Assembly (NCBI GenBank): GCA_040755615.1
Contig: JBFMAL010000041.1
Coordinates: forward strand, 1 to 23,904
Length of the DNA: 23,904 bases
DNA from: DYEP01 sp040755615
GTDB taxonomy: Bacteria; Bacillota; Sulfobacillia; DUSP01; DYEP01
Direction of reading: 5' to 3'
Shown: positions 13,229 through 21,573 of the stretch, piece after piece
How positions within the stretch are numbered: the first letter of the stretch is position 1
Layout of the letters: each line of letters starts with the position of its first letter
Position numbers and translations under genes: made by a program
Notes under the pieces: generated by a model
Seen by the model: the letters and a program-made list of their open reading frames with translations, nothing else
What the model was told of the DNA's origin: nothing
Databases searched by the model: none

Positions 13229-15658
13229 TTATCCTGCGACGATGTTCACTAGTCGTCCGGGTACACATACAACCTTGATGATCTGCTTTCCCTCAAGCTG
13301 CCGCTTGACCCTGTCCAGGCTTAATACCACCTCACGGATCCTCTCTTCCTCCATGTCTCTAGGTACTTCCACCCGATCCCGGACCCTACCGTTGATTTGC
13401 ACAGCAAGCATAACCACTTCATCGACGACAGCATCCGGATGGTACGACGGCCACTTCTGCGCGTGAACGCTGCCCTCGTAGCCTAGGGTCTCCCATAGCT
13501 CCTCAGCCAGATGCGGGCAGAATGGTGCGAGGAGCAGGCTCAGCGTCCGCAACGCCTGCTTCATAGTCTCGGTTGGGGTATCCTCCTGGTACATCGTGTT
13601 TACCATTTCCATAATAGCGCTAATTGCCGTGTTAAAATTAAAGCGCTCGGATATATCTTCGGTGACCTTCTTAATTGTCTTGTGCATGACCCGGTGCAGT
13701 CTCTCAGAAGTGCCGGCAAAAGCCTGAAACCTGTACTTGAGTCCGAGCCGCCACACCCGGTTGATAAACCTCCAGGCGCCCTCAGCACCAGAGTCGCTCC
13801 ACTCAAGCTCTTTCTCGGGAGGCGCGGCGAACAGGATAAACAGGCGGGTGGTATCCGCACCGTACTTCTTCATGATATCATCAGGGGCCACTATGTTCCC
13901 CTTTGACTTGGACATCACTTCGCCGTCCTTCAGCACCATCCCCTGTGTGAGAAGGTTCGTAAACGGCTCGATAAATCTCACGTAACCCTGATCGTACAGC
14001 ACCTTTACGAAGAACCTGGAGTAGAGGAGGTGCAGCACAGCGTGCTCAATCCCTCCTGTATACTGGTCAACAGGCATCCAGTAGTCCACGTCTTCCCGCT
14101 CAAATACCGCCTTGTCGGTAAAAGGCGAAGTATACCTGAGGTAGTACCAGGATGAACATATAAATGTGTCCATTGTATCCGTTTCGCGCCGTGCAGGGCC
14201 TCCGCAACCCGGGCACTTGGTCTTCACGAACTCGCTGACTTCGGCCAGGGGCGAAATGCCGGAAGGTGTGAACGCCACATCATCCGGAAGCAGCACGGGC
14301 AGTTCTTCTTCTGGAACGGGCACAATGCCGCAGGTGTCACAGTATACAATAGGTATGGGAGCGCCCCAGTAGCGTTGCCGCGACACCAGCCAGTCGCGAA
14401 GGCGGTAGTTGACCGTCCTCTTGCCGATACCCGTTTCCTCAATGAACTGTGCGATACGCTCCTTGCCTTCTTCACTAGACAGGCCGTTATACTCACCGGA
14501 ATTCACCATGATGCCTGGCTCCACATAGACCGCATCGGTTTCCCGGGCTTCCTTCTCCCAGCCTGGGGGTACGATAACGACACGCATAGGCAGTCCGAAC
14601 TGCCTCGCAAACTCGTAGTCCCTCGAGTCGTGGCTGGGAACCCCCATAACCGCCCCAGTGCCGTATTCCATCAGCACATAATTTGCTATCCATATAGGTA
14701 CCTCTTCCCCGGAGAGTGGGTTAATGGCATGTGCCCCAATAAACATGCCTTCGCGTTCAGTCTCGGTAGAAGTCCTGTCGACCTCGCTCATTTTGCCTAC
14801 ACGCTCCACAAACCTGGCCACTTCATCTTCAAGCGGCGTACCCCGGGTCAACCGTGTCACCAGGGGGTGCTCAGGCGCCAAGACCATAAACGTCACGCCG
14901 AATATGGTGTCGTGCCGAGTGGTGAAAACGGTGATGGGATCCCCTGTCTCCTTTACGGTGAAGGTTATCTCTACCCCCTCCGAACGCCCGATCCAGTTCT
15001 CCTGCATCACGCGAACCCGGGAAGGCCAGCCCTCCAGCAGACTGAGATCCTGGAGCAACCGCTCGGCATAATCCGTGATTTTAAAGAACCACTGGTCCAG
15101 TTCTCTCTTCTCTATCACGCTCTTGCAGCGCCAGCACCTGCCGGATTCCACTTGTTCATTAGCAAGCACGGTGGCACAATCAGGACACCAGTTAACTGCA
15201 GATTTCTTCTTATAAGCCAGGCCCGCTCTGTACATGAGTAGGAACAACCACTGAGTCCACTTGTAATACTCGGGGGAGCAGGTGGTTACTTCTCGGGTCC
15301 AGTCATAGCTCATCCCCAGTAATTTGAGCTGTCTCTTCATGTTAGCGATGTTCGCGTACGTCCATTTGGCAGGGTGGATACCGTGCTTTATGGCTGCGTT
15401 CTCCGCCGGCAGGCCAAACGCATCCCAGCCCATTGGGTGGAGAACGTTAAACCCGTTCATACGCTTAAACCGTGCAATAACATCGCCGATACTGTAGTTG
15501 CGGACATGCCCCATGTGAAGATCCCCTGAAGGGTACGGAAACATTTCGAGGCAATAGTACTTGGGCGCGTCTGTTCTAACAGTCTTGTATGCTGAGTCTT
15601 TTTCCCATTTCTCCTGCCACTTTTTTTCAATCGACATAAAATCAAAACGTTCTTCCAT
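13229..15658 (-). CDS. leuS: Leucyl-tRNA synthetase
   Basis: This 809-residue class I synthetase charges tRNA-Leu. Seen: FPYPSGDLHMGH with HMGH at 48-51, WCPDC and CWRC cysteine pairs of the zinc insertion, the CP1 editing domain, GYxGGIEHAVLHLLYSRF-like core (DQYTGGIEHAVLHL), and MSKSK at 582-586. The length fits the short Gram-positive form. In the editing domain the threonine-rich motif reads TTRHDT (246-251), with His249 where most LeuRS have Pro. AAGGAGG lies 7 bases before the ATG. A consensus promoter lies about 125 bases upstream. The leader has no T-box motif (AGGGTGGNACCGCG), so leucine-tRNA sensing of the usual Gram-positive kind is not evident. Confidence 0.98.
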   Translation of the reverse strand: MEERFDFMSIEKKWQEKWEKDSAYKTVRTDAPKYYCLEMFPYPSGDLHMGHVRNYSIGDVIARFKRMNGFNVLHPMGWDAFGLPAENAAIKHGIHPAKWTYANIANMKRQLKLLGMSYDWTREVTTCSPEYYKWTQWLFLLMYRAGLAYKKKSAVNWCPDCATVLANEQVESGRCWRCKSVIEKRELDQWFFKITDYAERLLQDLSLLEGWPSRVRVMQENWIGRSEGVEITFTVKETGDPITVFTTRHDTIFGVTFMVLAPEHPLVTRLTRGTPLEDEVARFVERVGKMSEVDRTSTETEREGMFIGAHAINPLSGEEVPIWIANYVLMEYGTGAVMGVPSHDSRDYEFARQFGLPMRVVIVPPGWEKEARETDAVYVEPGIMVNSGEYNGLSSEEGKERIAQFIEETGIGKRTVNYRLRDWLVSRQRYWGAPIPIVYCDTCGIVPVPEEELPVLLPDDVAFTPSGISPLAEVSEFVKTKCPGCGGPARRETDTMDTFICSSWYYLRYTSPFTDKAVFEREDVDYWMPVDQYTGGIEHAVLHLLYSRFFVKVLYDQGYVRFIEPFTNLLTQGMVLKDGEVMSKSKGNIVAPDDIMKKYGADTTRLFILFAAPPEKELEWSDSGAEGAWRFINRVWRLGLKYRFQAFAGTSERLHRVMHKTIKKVTEDISERFNFNTAISAIMEMVNTMYQEDTPTETMKQALRTLSLLLAPFCPHLAEELWETLGYEGSVHAQKWPSYHPDAVVDEVVMLAVQINGRVRDRVEVPRDMEEERIREVVLSLDRVKRQLEGKQIIKVVCVPGRLVNIVAG

Positions 15659-15723
15659 TTCGGGGCCTCCTTAGGTCTGTAACGGTATTGAAACCTTCCC
15701 CCTGCAGGGACGTAAGCAACCCT

Positions 15724-15750
15724 GGTAATCGTGGATGTAAAGAGATTACC
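15724..15750 (-). other. Hairpin in the leuS leader
   Basis: GGTAATC (15724-15730) and GATTACC (15744-15750) form a 7-bp stem with a 13-base loop in the leuS 5' leader. It is not followed by a U-tract and does not resemble a T-box stem I. Its function is unknown. Confidence 0.35.
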
Positions 15751-15783
15751 CACAAACAATGCCACTATACATCACTTAACTGT

Positions 15784-15812
15784 AGAATAGTAGATCGGCC
15801 CGCTTACGTCAA
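15784..15812 (-). promoter_or_regulatory. Promoter of leuS
   Basis: On the minus strand TTGACG (15807-15812), a 17-base spacer and TATTCT (15784-15789) form a good vegetative promoter. Transcription would begin about 120 bases before the leuS start codon and after the terminator of the preceding gene. Confidence 0.7.
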
Positions 15813-15841
15813 CATGCCAGGTAGCAAGCTGCCGGGGCGTG

Positions 15842-15865
15842 AAAAAGTGCTCCTGAACGGAGCAC
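15842..15865 (-). terminator. Terminator of the class III aminotransferase gene
   Basis: On the minus strand GTGCTCC (15859-15865), a 5-base loop and GGAGCAC (15847-15853) form a stem followed by five U residues (15842-15846). It lies 29 bases after the aminotransferase stop and separates it from leuS. Confidence 0.9.
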
Positions 15866-15893
15866 CTTTACACCGCGCATGTCTCAAACCATG

Positions 15894-17222
15894 CTATTTT
15901 ATAGGATACCTGGTCCTAACCACGTCGAGCGCTTCACCTATGGCGTTCAGTGCGTGCTCGAGGTCTTCGTCTGTGTGGCGATAGCAGATATACCAGTGGT
16001 GGTATGGCTGGATGAACAGGTTCCGCCTGATGGTCTGGGTGTAAAAACACTCCCGACGCTCCTTATATAGGTTGTCAACCTTGTCAAACGTAATGAACGG
16101 CATAGGAGGAATACCGGACACTGTTGCAGGAACGCCCGAGTCTTTGACGATCTCACTCAGCCTGTCAAGGAATCGCTGGCCACGAACCCAGATATCGTCG
16201 ATTACCTTATCCCGCTCGAGGATATCTATGCATTTCATTGCGGCGACCATCTCAAGGCTGTTCGGGAAAAAAGTGGAGCTGATGAACACCTTTTTCTCCG
16301 CCACCTTCATGATCTCTGCCTTGCCGACGCAGGCGCTGATAGCATATCCGTTTGCCATCGCCTTCCCTATCGTGGTAAGGTCCGGGGTAACTCCATAGCG
16401 CTCTTGTGCGCCCCCGAGCGCGACTCGGAAGCCCGTACGGATTTCGTCAAAGATCAGCACCGCCTCGTACCTGTCAGCGAGTTCGCGGACCCCTTCAAGG
16501 TAGCCCTCGGGAGGAGCCACAACAGGCAAGGCCAGCGGGTGGCCTACCGGGGTGATGATGATACCTGCCACCTCGCCGCGGTTTTCCTCAAGTGCTTTTT
16601 CGAGGGCATCCAGGTCGCCATATGGAAACTCGATCGTCAACTTCCTTACTTCCTCCGGCACTCCGCCGTGTACTTCCACACACCAGTCGTGCCAGCCGTG
16701 GTAACCGCAGCGCAGGATCTTCGGCTTATCAGTGTAGCCTCGGGCAATTCGAACCGCGACCCCTGTTGCGTCTGACCCTGTCTTAACCAGAATGGCCATC
16801 TCAGCGCAAGGCAGCAGTTCGATTAGCCTTGCCTCTAACTTGTTCTGGATGGGCTGAACAAGGGAAAAGCAAAACCCCTTGTCCATCTGTTCGATCACAG
16901 CCTGGTTGATCTCCGGTTCGTTGTAGCCGAGGATAATCGGGCCGTAGCCGCAGAGCATGTCGATGTAGTCATTTCCGTCGACATCAATGATGTGGCCTCC
17001 GTAACCCCGTTCAATGAAGATGGGGTATTCTCCGGGTACGAAGTTATAAGGGCGCCTGATACCCATGACGCCGCCCGGCGAGAGTCTTTGAGCCTCCTCA
17101 AACAGCTCACGCGATTTTCTAAGCTGCAGTTTGGGCTTATCCACTATGCCTCTTACCCACCTTTCCGCAGGAGAATCTGACAACCACGAAAGCCCGGTGG
17201 CTATCTTGCTTCCCCCAGACAT
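15894..17222 (-). CDS. Class III PLP aminotransferase, glutamate-1-semialdehyde aminomutase (HemL)-like
   Basis: The protein has the fold-type I class III layout: SPGGV entry, a phosphate-binding GSDAT motif, CGYHGWHDW, the cofactor aspartate in LIFDEIRTGF, and the PLP lysine in TIGKAMANGY (Lys287 from this start). It is closest to HemL, but the strand before GSDAT reads LVKTGSDAT rather than the FVNSGTEA of true glutamate-1-semialdehyde aminomutases, so another amino acid or amine is likely. I prefer the ATG at 17222 (442 residues). An in-frame TTG at 17288 gives 464 residues but has no ribosome binding site, and a TATAGT at 17289-17294 could be a -10 box for this gene. It stands alone with its own terminator. 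No heme genes are nearby. Confidence 0.85.
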   Translation of the reverse strand: MSGGSKIATGLSWLSDSPAERWVRGIVDKPKLQLRKSRELFEEAQRLSPGGVMGIRRPYNFVPGEYPIFIERGYGGHIIDVDGNDYIDMLCGYGPIILGYNEPEINQAVIEQMDKGFCFSLVQPIQNKLEARLIELLPCAEMAILVKTGSDATGVAVRIARGYTDKPKILRCGYHGWHDWCVEVHGGVPEEVRKLTIEFPYGDLDALEKALEENRGEVAGIIITPVGHPLALPVVAPPEGYLEGVRELADRYEAVLIFDEIRTGFRVALGGAQERYGVTPDLTTIGKAMANGYAISACVGKAEIMKVAEKKVFISSTFFPNSLEMVAAMKCIDILERDKVIDDIWVRGQRFLDRLSEIVKDSGVPATVSGIPPMPFITFDKVDNLYKERRECFYTQTIRRNLFIQPYHHWYICYRHTDEDLEHALNAIGEALDVVRTRYPIK

Positions 17223-17484
17223 ACAGTTTTCCAACCTACTATATTCGTCGCATTGTGTGTTTTTCCTGGTTGGAACATAGGATTTCAACTATAACCAGGC
17301 ACGGGACTTGAGGCGCAATCCCTCGAAACGGGGCAATGTTATAAAGGTCAGGGGGATACGCTCGACTTCCCTGCATTCAACGTATGTCTCCGTGTCATGG
17401 GTTTGAAGCGCCATCGCCACGCCCGATCCTTCAGTCTTCTCCTCACACGAGAGGTGCCGTGCGCTTGATTCCGGGAAATCCTAA

Positions 17485-17512
17485 ACGGGGACCCGCTTTG
17501 ACGGGCCCCCGT
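17485..17512 (-). terminator. Probable terminator of cstA
   Basis: On the minus strand ACGGGGGCCCG (17502-17512) pairs with CGGGTCCCCGT (17485-17495) across a 6-base loop, with one G-U pair. Only a short TTTAG follows. The strong GC stem 28 bases after the cstA stop fits a terminator with a poor U-tract. Confidence 0.65.
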
Positions 17513-17540
17513 GGAGTACGGATGTGTGTTCGAGTTGTGG

Positions 17541-19193
17541 CTACGCTGACTTGGACAGCCCAAACTCCGCCTTTTTCTTTGACCACGTTTGCAGTCCCAG
17601 TATGATCACGCCAAGGCCGCACAGGAACACAATAGCTCCGATGACAGCTAGGAGGTAGGAAGCTTTGGGCAGGTAGTCAAAGAAGATGCTCCAAAGCATG
17701 GCAGCCATCGAGCTGACCGCCATGATGATGCACGGTATCAGATAGTGAAGCGTCGGCTTCCTCTGTATCATAAGGAACACCGAGGATGCAAGCAGTGCTA
17801 GTGCAGCCAAGATCTGGTTACTCGCTCCAAACACGGGCCACAGTCTCATGCCATATCCCGAACGGGCAAGGAAGATGACTGCCAGGAACCCGGGTATGAT
17901 TGAGACTGTCCTGTCGGTGAAAAACTTGGGCAGACCGAATGTCCGCGCGCCCTCGGCAAAGGCGATCCGAGTGAACCGCATTGCAGAGTCAAGAGTGGTC
18001 ATGGCGAAACTCTTGGCTACAACAGCCATGAAAGCAGCACCCAGTACCGGTGACATACCGAGGGGTGCGAGCAACGCGGAGCCGCCCTGAGCCCAGACCT
18101 TTGGCCAGGCCGCCTTACCCCATGCGCTGTAGAACTCCTGATATCCGACAGCTCCGAGGCCCACCACGGCCGTGATCAGCGCGATGACCGCGAGATAACC
18201 TTCTCCAAGCATAGAACCATAGCCAACAAACCTTGCGTCCGTTTCGTTCTTCAACTGCTTTGGTGTAGTTCCGCTACTCACTAGGGAGTGAAATCCTGAA
18301 ATAGCACCGCAAGCTATAGTTACCATGACGAATGGCCATATCGGCGGTGCTCCGGGAGCAGACAGTCTCACTGCCGGTGCAACCACCTGCCCGCCGCCGG
18401 TGAAAGTGAGTGCCAGTACGCCAAGCGTGCAGGCAACCAGCGCTATTACCAGCTGAATTCCGTTTATGAAATCTCTGGGTTGCACCAAAAGCCATACCGG
18501 CAAACGTGTAGCGATGAACATATATGCGATGAGAATCCATACCCACTGGGTGTACGTAAGTTTGAACGGATAGGCTACGCCGAGCCAGATAACACCGTAC
18601 ATAATTGCTACTGCTATGATAGAGGCGAGCCACATGTTTACCTTCCACTTGTAGCGGATCATGCAACCGATAATCACAGCCAGCGGTATTTCGATCCACA
18701 CAGAGTATACCGCGGCCGGATAGCCGGCTGCAAGTGTGGCGATGACGTGGACGAAAACTGCGCAGACCAGCACCAACAGGAAGAAGACCACCACATACAT
18801 GATCTGCATCGCACGCTTGCCCATTAGGTCCTGGAGGTAGTCGGCGATGCCTCTTCCTTCATGCCTTAGGGATGTAACCAGCGCTCCTAAATCATGTACT
18901 GCACCGATGAAGATTGTCCCGAAGACGATCCAGAGAAGACCCGGCAGCCATCCCCATATCGCCGCAACTACAGGGCCTACTATGGGGGCTGCGCCTGCGA
19001 TGGAAGTGAAATGGTGACCTGCAACTACTTCTTTGATGGTAGGAACGAATTCGAACCCGTCTTCGTACTTAACCGCAGGAGTCACTCTGTCCGGATTTAG
19101 CTCCCAGATCTTTTCCGCAAGGTACTTGGCATAGAACCGGTAAGCCAGGTAATAGAGGACAAGTGCTAAAACCACAAATGCCAAGGCGTTCAT
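17541..19193 (-). CDS. cstA: CstA-family carbon starvation protein (pyruvate/peptide permease)
   Basis: The 550-residue product is an integral membrane protein with many helices. It begins MNALAFVVLALVLYYLAYRF and soon shows the CstA signature AGHHFTSIAGAAPIVGP. Family members take up pyruvate or peptides when carbon is short. It is shorter than the 701-residue E. coli CstA but of a size common in other bacteria. I chose the ATG at 19193: AAGGAGG lies 9 bases upstream, whereas an ATG two codons earlier is too close to it. The open frame continues upstream to 19511, but that stretch has no membrane-protein features and no matching start signal. It stands alone between two terminator-like hairpins. 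A two-component or CsrA-type control cannot be seen. Confidence 0.93.
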   Translation of the reverse strand: MNALAFVVLALVLYYLAYRFYAKYLAEKIWELNPDRVTPAVKYEDGFEFVPTIKEVVAGHHFTSIAGAAPIVGPVVAAIWGWLPGLLWIVFGTIFIGAVHDLGALVTSLRHEGRGIADYLQDLMGKRAMQIMYVVVFFLLVLVCAVFVHVIATLAAGYPAAVYSVWIEIPLAVIIGCMIRYKWKVNMWLASIIAVAIMYGVIWLGVAYPFKLTYTQWVWILIAYMFIATRLPVWLLVQPRDFINGIQLVIALVACTLGVLALTFTGGGQVVAPAVRLSAPGAPPIWPFVMVTIACGAISGFHSLVSSGTTPKQLKNETDARFVGYGSMLGEGYLAVIALITAVVGLGAVGYQEFYSAWGKAAWPKVWAQGGSALLAPLGMSPVLGAAFMAVVAKSFAMTTLDSAMRFTRIAFAEGARTFGLPKFFTDRTVSIIPGFLAVIFLARSGYGMRLWPVFGASNQILAALALLASSVFLMIQRKPTLHYLIPCIIMAVSSMAAMLWSIFFDYLPKASYLLAVIGAIVFLCGLGVIILGLQTWSKKKAEFGLSKSA

Positions 19194-19478
19194 TGCCATT
19201 TGCCTCCTTAAGCATATTTGTTGCATGCTGCCTTGGACGCGGTAGCCACAAAACAACGAGCCTTCCTTACAATCCCACCCCCTTATGACTGACGATTGAA
19301 TCTGGATACATTTACCTCCATTTCTGAGTAGTCGCAACAATTGTGTTATTCTACGGTTATTTGTACGCTTCCTTCCATAACTCAGTTCCATTTTTGTTTC
19401 AATTTGACAACCTAATAGATCATATGCGCTCACGGCCCGGCAGAAATGCGATTGTACGAATCTTTGATGAACAACAAA

Positions 19479-19542
19479 AAAGGAAAGGACCACAAAGGAA
19501 AGGACCACCACTACTCACTCCTAACCGCGGAGGGTGGTCCAC
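19479..19542 (-). terminator. Terminator-like hairpin with tandem 15-bp repeats upstream of cstA
   Basis: The 463-base gap before cstA (19194-19656) holds no gene. GGACCACC (minus strand, 19535-19542) pairs with GGTGGTCC (19502-19509), with an inner CTCC/GGAG stem (19518-19532 region). Reading on along the minus strand, two perfect tandem 15-base copies of the sequence AAAGGAAAGGACCAC (plus strand, 19479-19493 and 19494-19508) give pyrimidine-rich TTTCCTTT tracts. It may terminate readthrough from the tdh remnant. Because each repeat carries a copy of the 3' arm (GTGGTCC), two alternative pairings are possible, so it could be an attenuator in the cstA leader. Confidence 0.45.
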
Positions 19543-19656
19543 TCAGGTGTTCAGTCACTGCATGTGAATCGCTATAGCCGCCTCCATCTGGAAGAGCCAA
19601 AGATAGTACTGCTGGTTGCTGTCCCGTGACTCATTCTGTACGGGCTTCAACACACT

Positions 19657-20390
19657 TCAAAAGCCCTTGGAGGGAGTAATACCGAGGAGCGCTGCCCAAC
19701 CTCCTTTGCGCAGCACGCGGAAACCATCGTTGATGGCAGCGGGCTGGCCGGACATCTCCAGCAACACTTCTACACCACCGCCGGAATCCTTAATCATTTC
19801 CCCCGCTATGCCGGCTTCCTTTGCGTTGTATACCAGGTCGCCGCCCATATTTCTTGCCAGACCGAGGCGTAATCGCTGATGTCGGTGGTATATACGCGGC
19901 TTGCGCCGGCGATCTCGTCGATAAGGGCGGCGTGGACAGCGTTCCAGACGGGTCGTGAACACACGCGACCTCAATCGGGGTGTCCGGATCCACCACCCAG
20001 ACGTTTTCCTTGGGTACCCGTACGTATTGGGCAAAGCAGCCGCTAACGTCCACGCCGATTATGACCACCTTCTCGCAGACGTGTCCTTGGCCGGTCCTGC
20101 AAAACTCACACTTGCCGCACACAAAGTGGCCCTCGGCAGTAGCAAGCGTACTCGGGGGGAATTCCTTTTTGCTGACACCTTCGCCCAGCTCGCAGATTTC
20201 TCCGCAAAACTCATGTCCGAAAATGAGCGGTGGCCTGATCCGCCCGGCCGCCCAGGGGTCCCAATTGTAGATATGCACGTCTGTACCGCAGATGGCGGCA
20301 GCCCGCGCATTGACAAGCACATCACCCGGTCCGGGTTCCGGTACCGGCACTTGTTTCAGGCGTGCACCAGGAGCCGCCGCATGTAATGGC
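19657..20390 (-). pseudogene. tdh: L-threonine 3-dehydrogenase-like zinc alcohol dehydrogenase, degraded
   Basis: The 5' half encodes the catalytic domain of a Tdh-type medium-chain dehydrogenase: LKQVPVPEPGPGDVLV, CGTDVHIYNWDPWA, FGHEFCGE and the structural zinc cysteines in CGKCEFCRTGQGHVC. Threonine dehydrogenase oxidises threonine with NAD. The gene is broken. A base is lost near 19942 (GGAAC where GGAAAC restores GNAVHAALIDEIAG). The next segment jumps from DEIAG straight to ASRVYTTDISDY near 19901-19912, which removes the GxGPxG NAD-binding loop. A base is lost near 19869 (TACGCC for TACCGCC). The frame then resumes as RLGLARNMGGDLVYN and ends after GITPSKGF at 19657 without the last third. 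The 5' end joins a symporter remnant instead of a normal start. Confidence 0.85.
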
Positions 20391-20499
20391 GAAATCCTCA
20401 ATGGTGTTCTTGCCGACCTTCCAGCTCAAATAGCCAAAATAGAGTACGACGGCGAGGTAAACGCTGATTCACGGTGGCGCCTATCATCCACGCTTGCAT
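20391..20499 (-). pseudogene. N-terminal stub of a sodium:solute symporter (SSS family)
   Basis: Starting at the ATG at 20499 (GGGGTGA upstream) the frame gives MQAWMIGATV. One surplus A near 20467 then shifts the frame. If it is removed the reading continues ISVYLAVVLYFGYLSWKVG and KNTIEDFAIT, which is the first membrane helix and the TIEDF motif typical of SSS symporters. The similarity then ends abruptly and the sequence runs into the tdh remnant near 20385-20395. So more than 400 codons of the permease are missing. The gene follows a DUF3311-like small protein, its usual partner, which supports the identification. Confidence 0.7.
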
Positions 20500-20764
20500 G
20501 CTCTCTCACCCCTTTCCGTTTTTTTAGGGACTCTTCGATGTACTCTACATTCCAGGATTTCAGTTTGAGGCCAAAGAAGACAAGACCGCCGATCATCAGC
20601 AGGTACCAGAACTGCAGCCACACCCAAAGCGTCGGCCAGCCCAGCGTAAGCGGGACGGACTCCGCGTAGCGGCTCACCCAGTAAACCACGGGAGGGTTGG
20701 TCATAATCAGGCTGACAATGAAGAACACGATGACGATGATGCTCTCTTTACGGGCTACTGACAC
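20426..20764 (-). CDS. DUF3311-like small membrane protein, partner of an SSS symporter
   Basis: The 112-residue product has two hydrophobic helices (about residues 8-22 and 46-65) and the NPPVVYWV and LGWPTLWVWLQFWYLL features of small DUF3311-type proteins that are encoded directly before sodium:solute symporters. The start is GTG at 20764, with AAGGAGGT 7 bases upstream; an upstream GTG at 20773 overlaps that site. The last 30 or so residues (REHASVDDRRHRESAF onward) overlap the symporter stub in another frame and look non-native. A run of seven A residues (20519-20525) lies just before. With one A fewer the frame would stop at TGA after KNGKG, so a slip may have removed the true stop. Confidence 0.6.
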   Translation of the reverse strand: MSVARKESIIVIVFFIVSLIMTNPPVVYWVSRYAESVPLTLGWPTLWVWLQFWYLLMIGGLVFFGLKLKSWNVEYIEESLKKRKGVREHASVDDRRHRESAFTSPSYSILAI

Positions 20765-20802
20765 GGGTATCACCTCCTTTCCGCGTCTTTCGACTCAAGT
20801 GG

Positions 20803-21573
20803 TCATGAATGCTTCAAATCGTTGACGATGCTTACCAGTCTATCGACCACCCAATCGTGATAGGCCTTTCCCGTTTCCGGGTCGGAGCGGGTGGGACTCC
20901 CCGATACCCCGGCTCCCTCTTCTACTGACTGCCGCATCTCCTCCGGGCAGCTTGGTACATAGCAGAGCACGTCGTTGCCAACCCGCGGGTCAACGTGCAG
21001 GTATTCCTTGCGTTGAGGGACGAAGTCTCGAGCTCTGGACATGTCGACCATCCCGGGCCAGAGGTACAGCATATGCGATGATTCAATCTCATCTGCGTGT
21101 CCGATGAGTTCAAGACCCTGGTTACGAGCGAACTCCTTGGATAAGAACCCGGGATCGGCGAGGTAAACCTTGATGTGAAGCTGCCGCTTGGCTCGTTCGG
21201 CTGCGATCTGCATCCAGGATATATTGACCAGGCGGTGCCCGTTCAACAGCAGGAACCGCTTGAACCCGTGCTCGGCAAGACTGCTGATTACATCATAAAG
21301 GTATTCAATCAGTACTTCCGGGCGGATGGTGACGGTCCCCGGCAGTATCATGTGGTGCGGGCTCCAGCCGCAACTGACAGTCGGTCCCACAAGGACCCCC
21401 GTCTGCCGGGCAACTGCTTCGGCCAGAGCTTCAGCCACCATGGTGTCAGTGCCCAGCGGAAGGTGTTCCCCGTGTTGCTCGATGCTGCCTACTGGCAGAA
21501 TGATAGTGTCGGCTAGATGGAGGTAGTCTTTCACCTCGGTCCAACACAACTGGTGAAGCCAAACCTTGTCCAT
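20803..21573 (-). CDS. Creatininase-family amidohydrolase
   Basis: This 256-residue protein belongs to the creatininase/MftE family of metal-dependent hydrolases that open cyclic amides or cleave peptide-like bonds. Seen: PVGSIEQHGEHLPLGTD with metal ligands Glu32, His34 and Asp43, SPHHMILPGT, and HADEIESS (H159, E164), matching HAGxxETS. The glycine-rich loop, usually NGHGGN, reads NGHRLVN (111-117), so the active-site loop differs from classical creatininase. The substrate is therefore uncertain. It starts with ATG at 21573 behind AAGGGGGA. It precedes the DUF3311/symporter remnant on the same strand and diverges from a guanidine-type hydrolase, which suggests an uptake and breakdown locus for small nitrogen compounds. 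Confidence 0.85.
   Translation of the reverse strand: MDKVWLHQLCWTEVKDYLHLADTIILPVGSIEQHGEHLPLGTDTMVAEALAEAVARQTGVLVGPTVSCGWSPHHMILPGTVTIRPEVLIEYLYDVISSLAEHGFKRFLLLNGHRLVNISWMQIAAERAKRQLHIKVYLADPGFLSKEFARNQGLELIGHADEIESSHMLYLWPGMVDMSRARDFVPQRKEYLHVDPRVGNDVLCYVPSCPEEMRQSVEEGAGVSGSPTRSDPETGKAYHDWVVDRLVSIVNDLKHS

Noticed and set aside
14375..15241. 288-codon open frame on the plus strand opposite leuS
   Set aside because: It is a shadow of the LeuRS coding frame with no recognisable features.
15659..15780. T-box riboswitch upstream of leuS
   Set aside because: I looked for the AGGGTGGNACCGCG motif and an antiterminator/terminator pair in the leader and found neither.
19194..19511. N-terminal extension of the cstA frame
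   Set aside because: The added 106 residues are polar and unlike CstA, while an excellent ribosome binding site marks the start at 19193.
19510..19545. T-box-like CCGCGGAGGGTGG sequence on the plus strand
   Set aside because: The order of elements is wrong for a T-box and no synthetase or amino acid gene follows on that strand.
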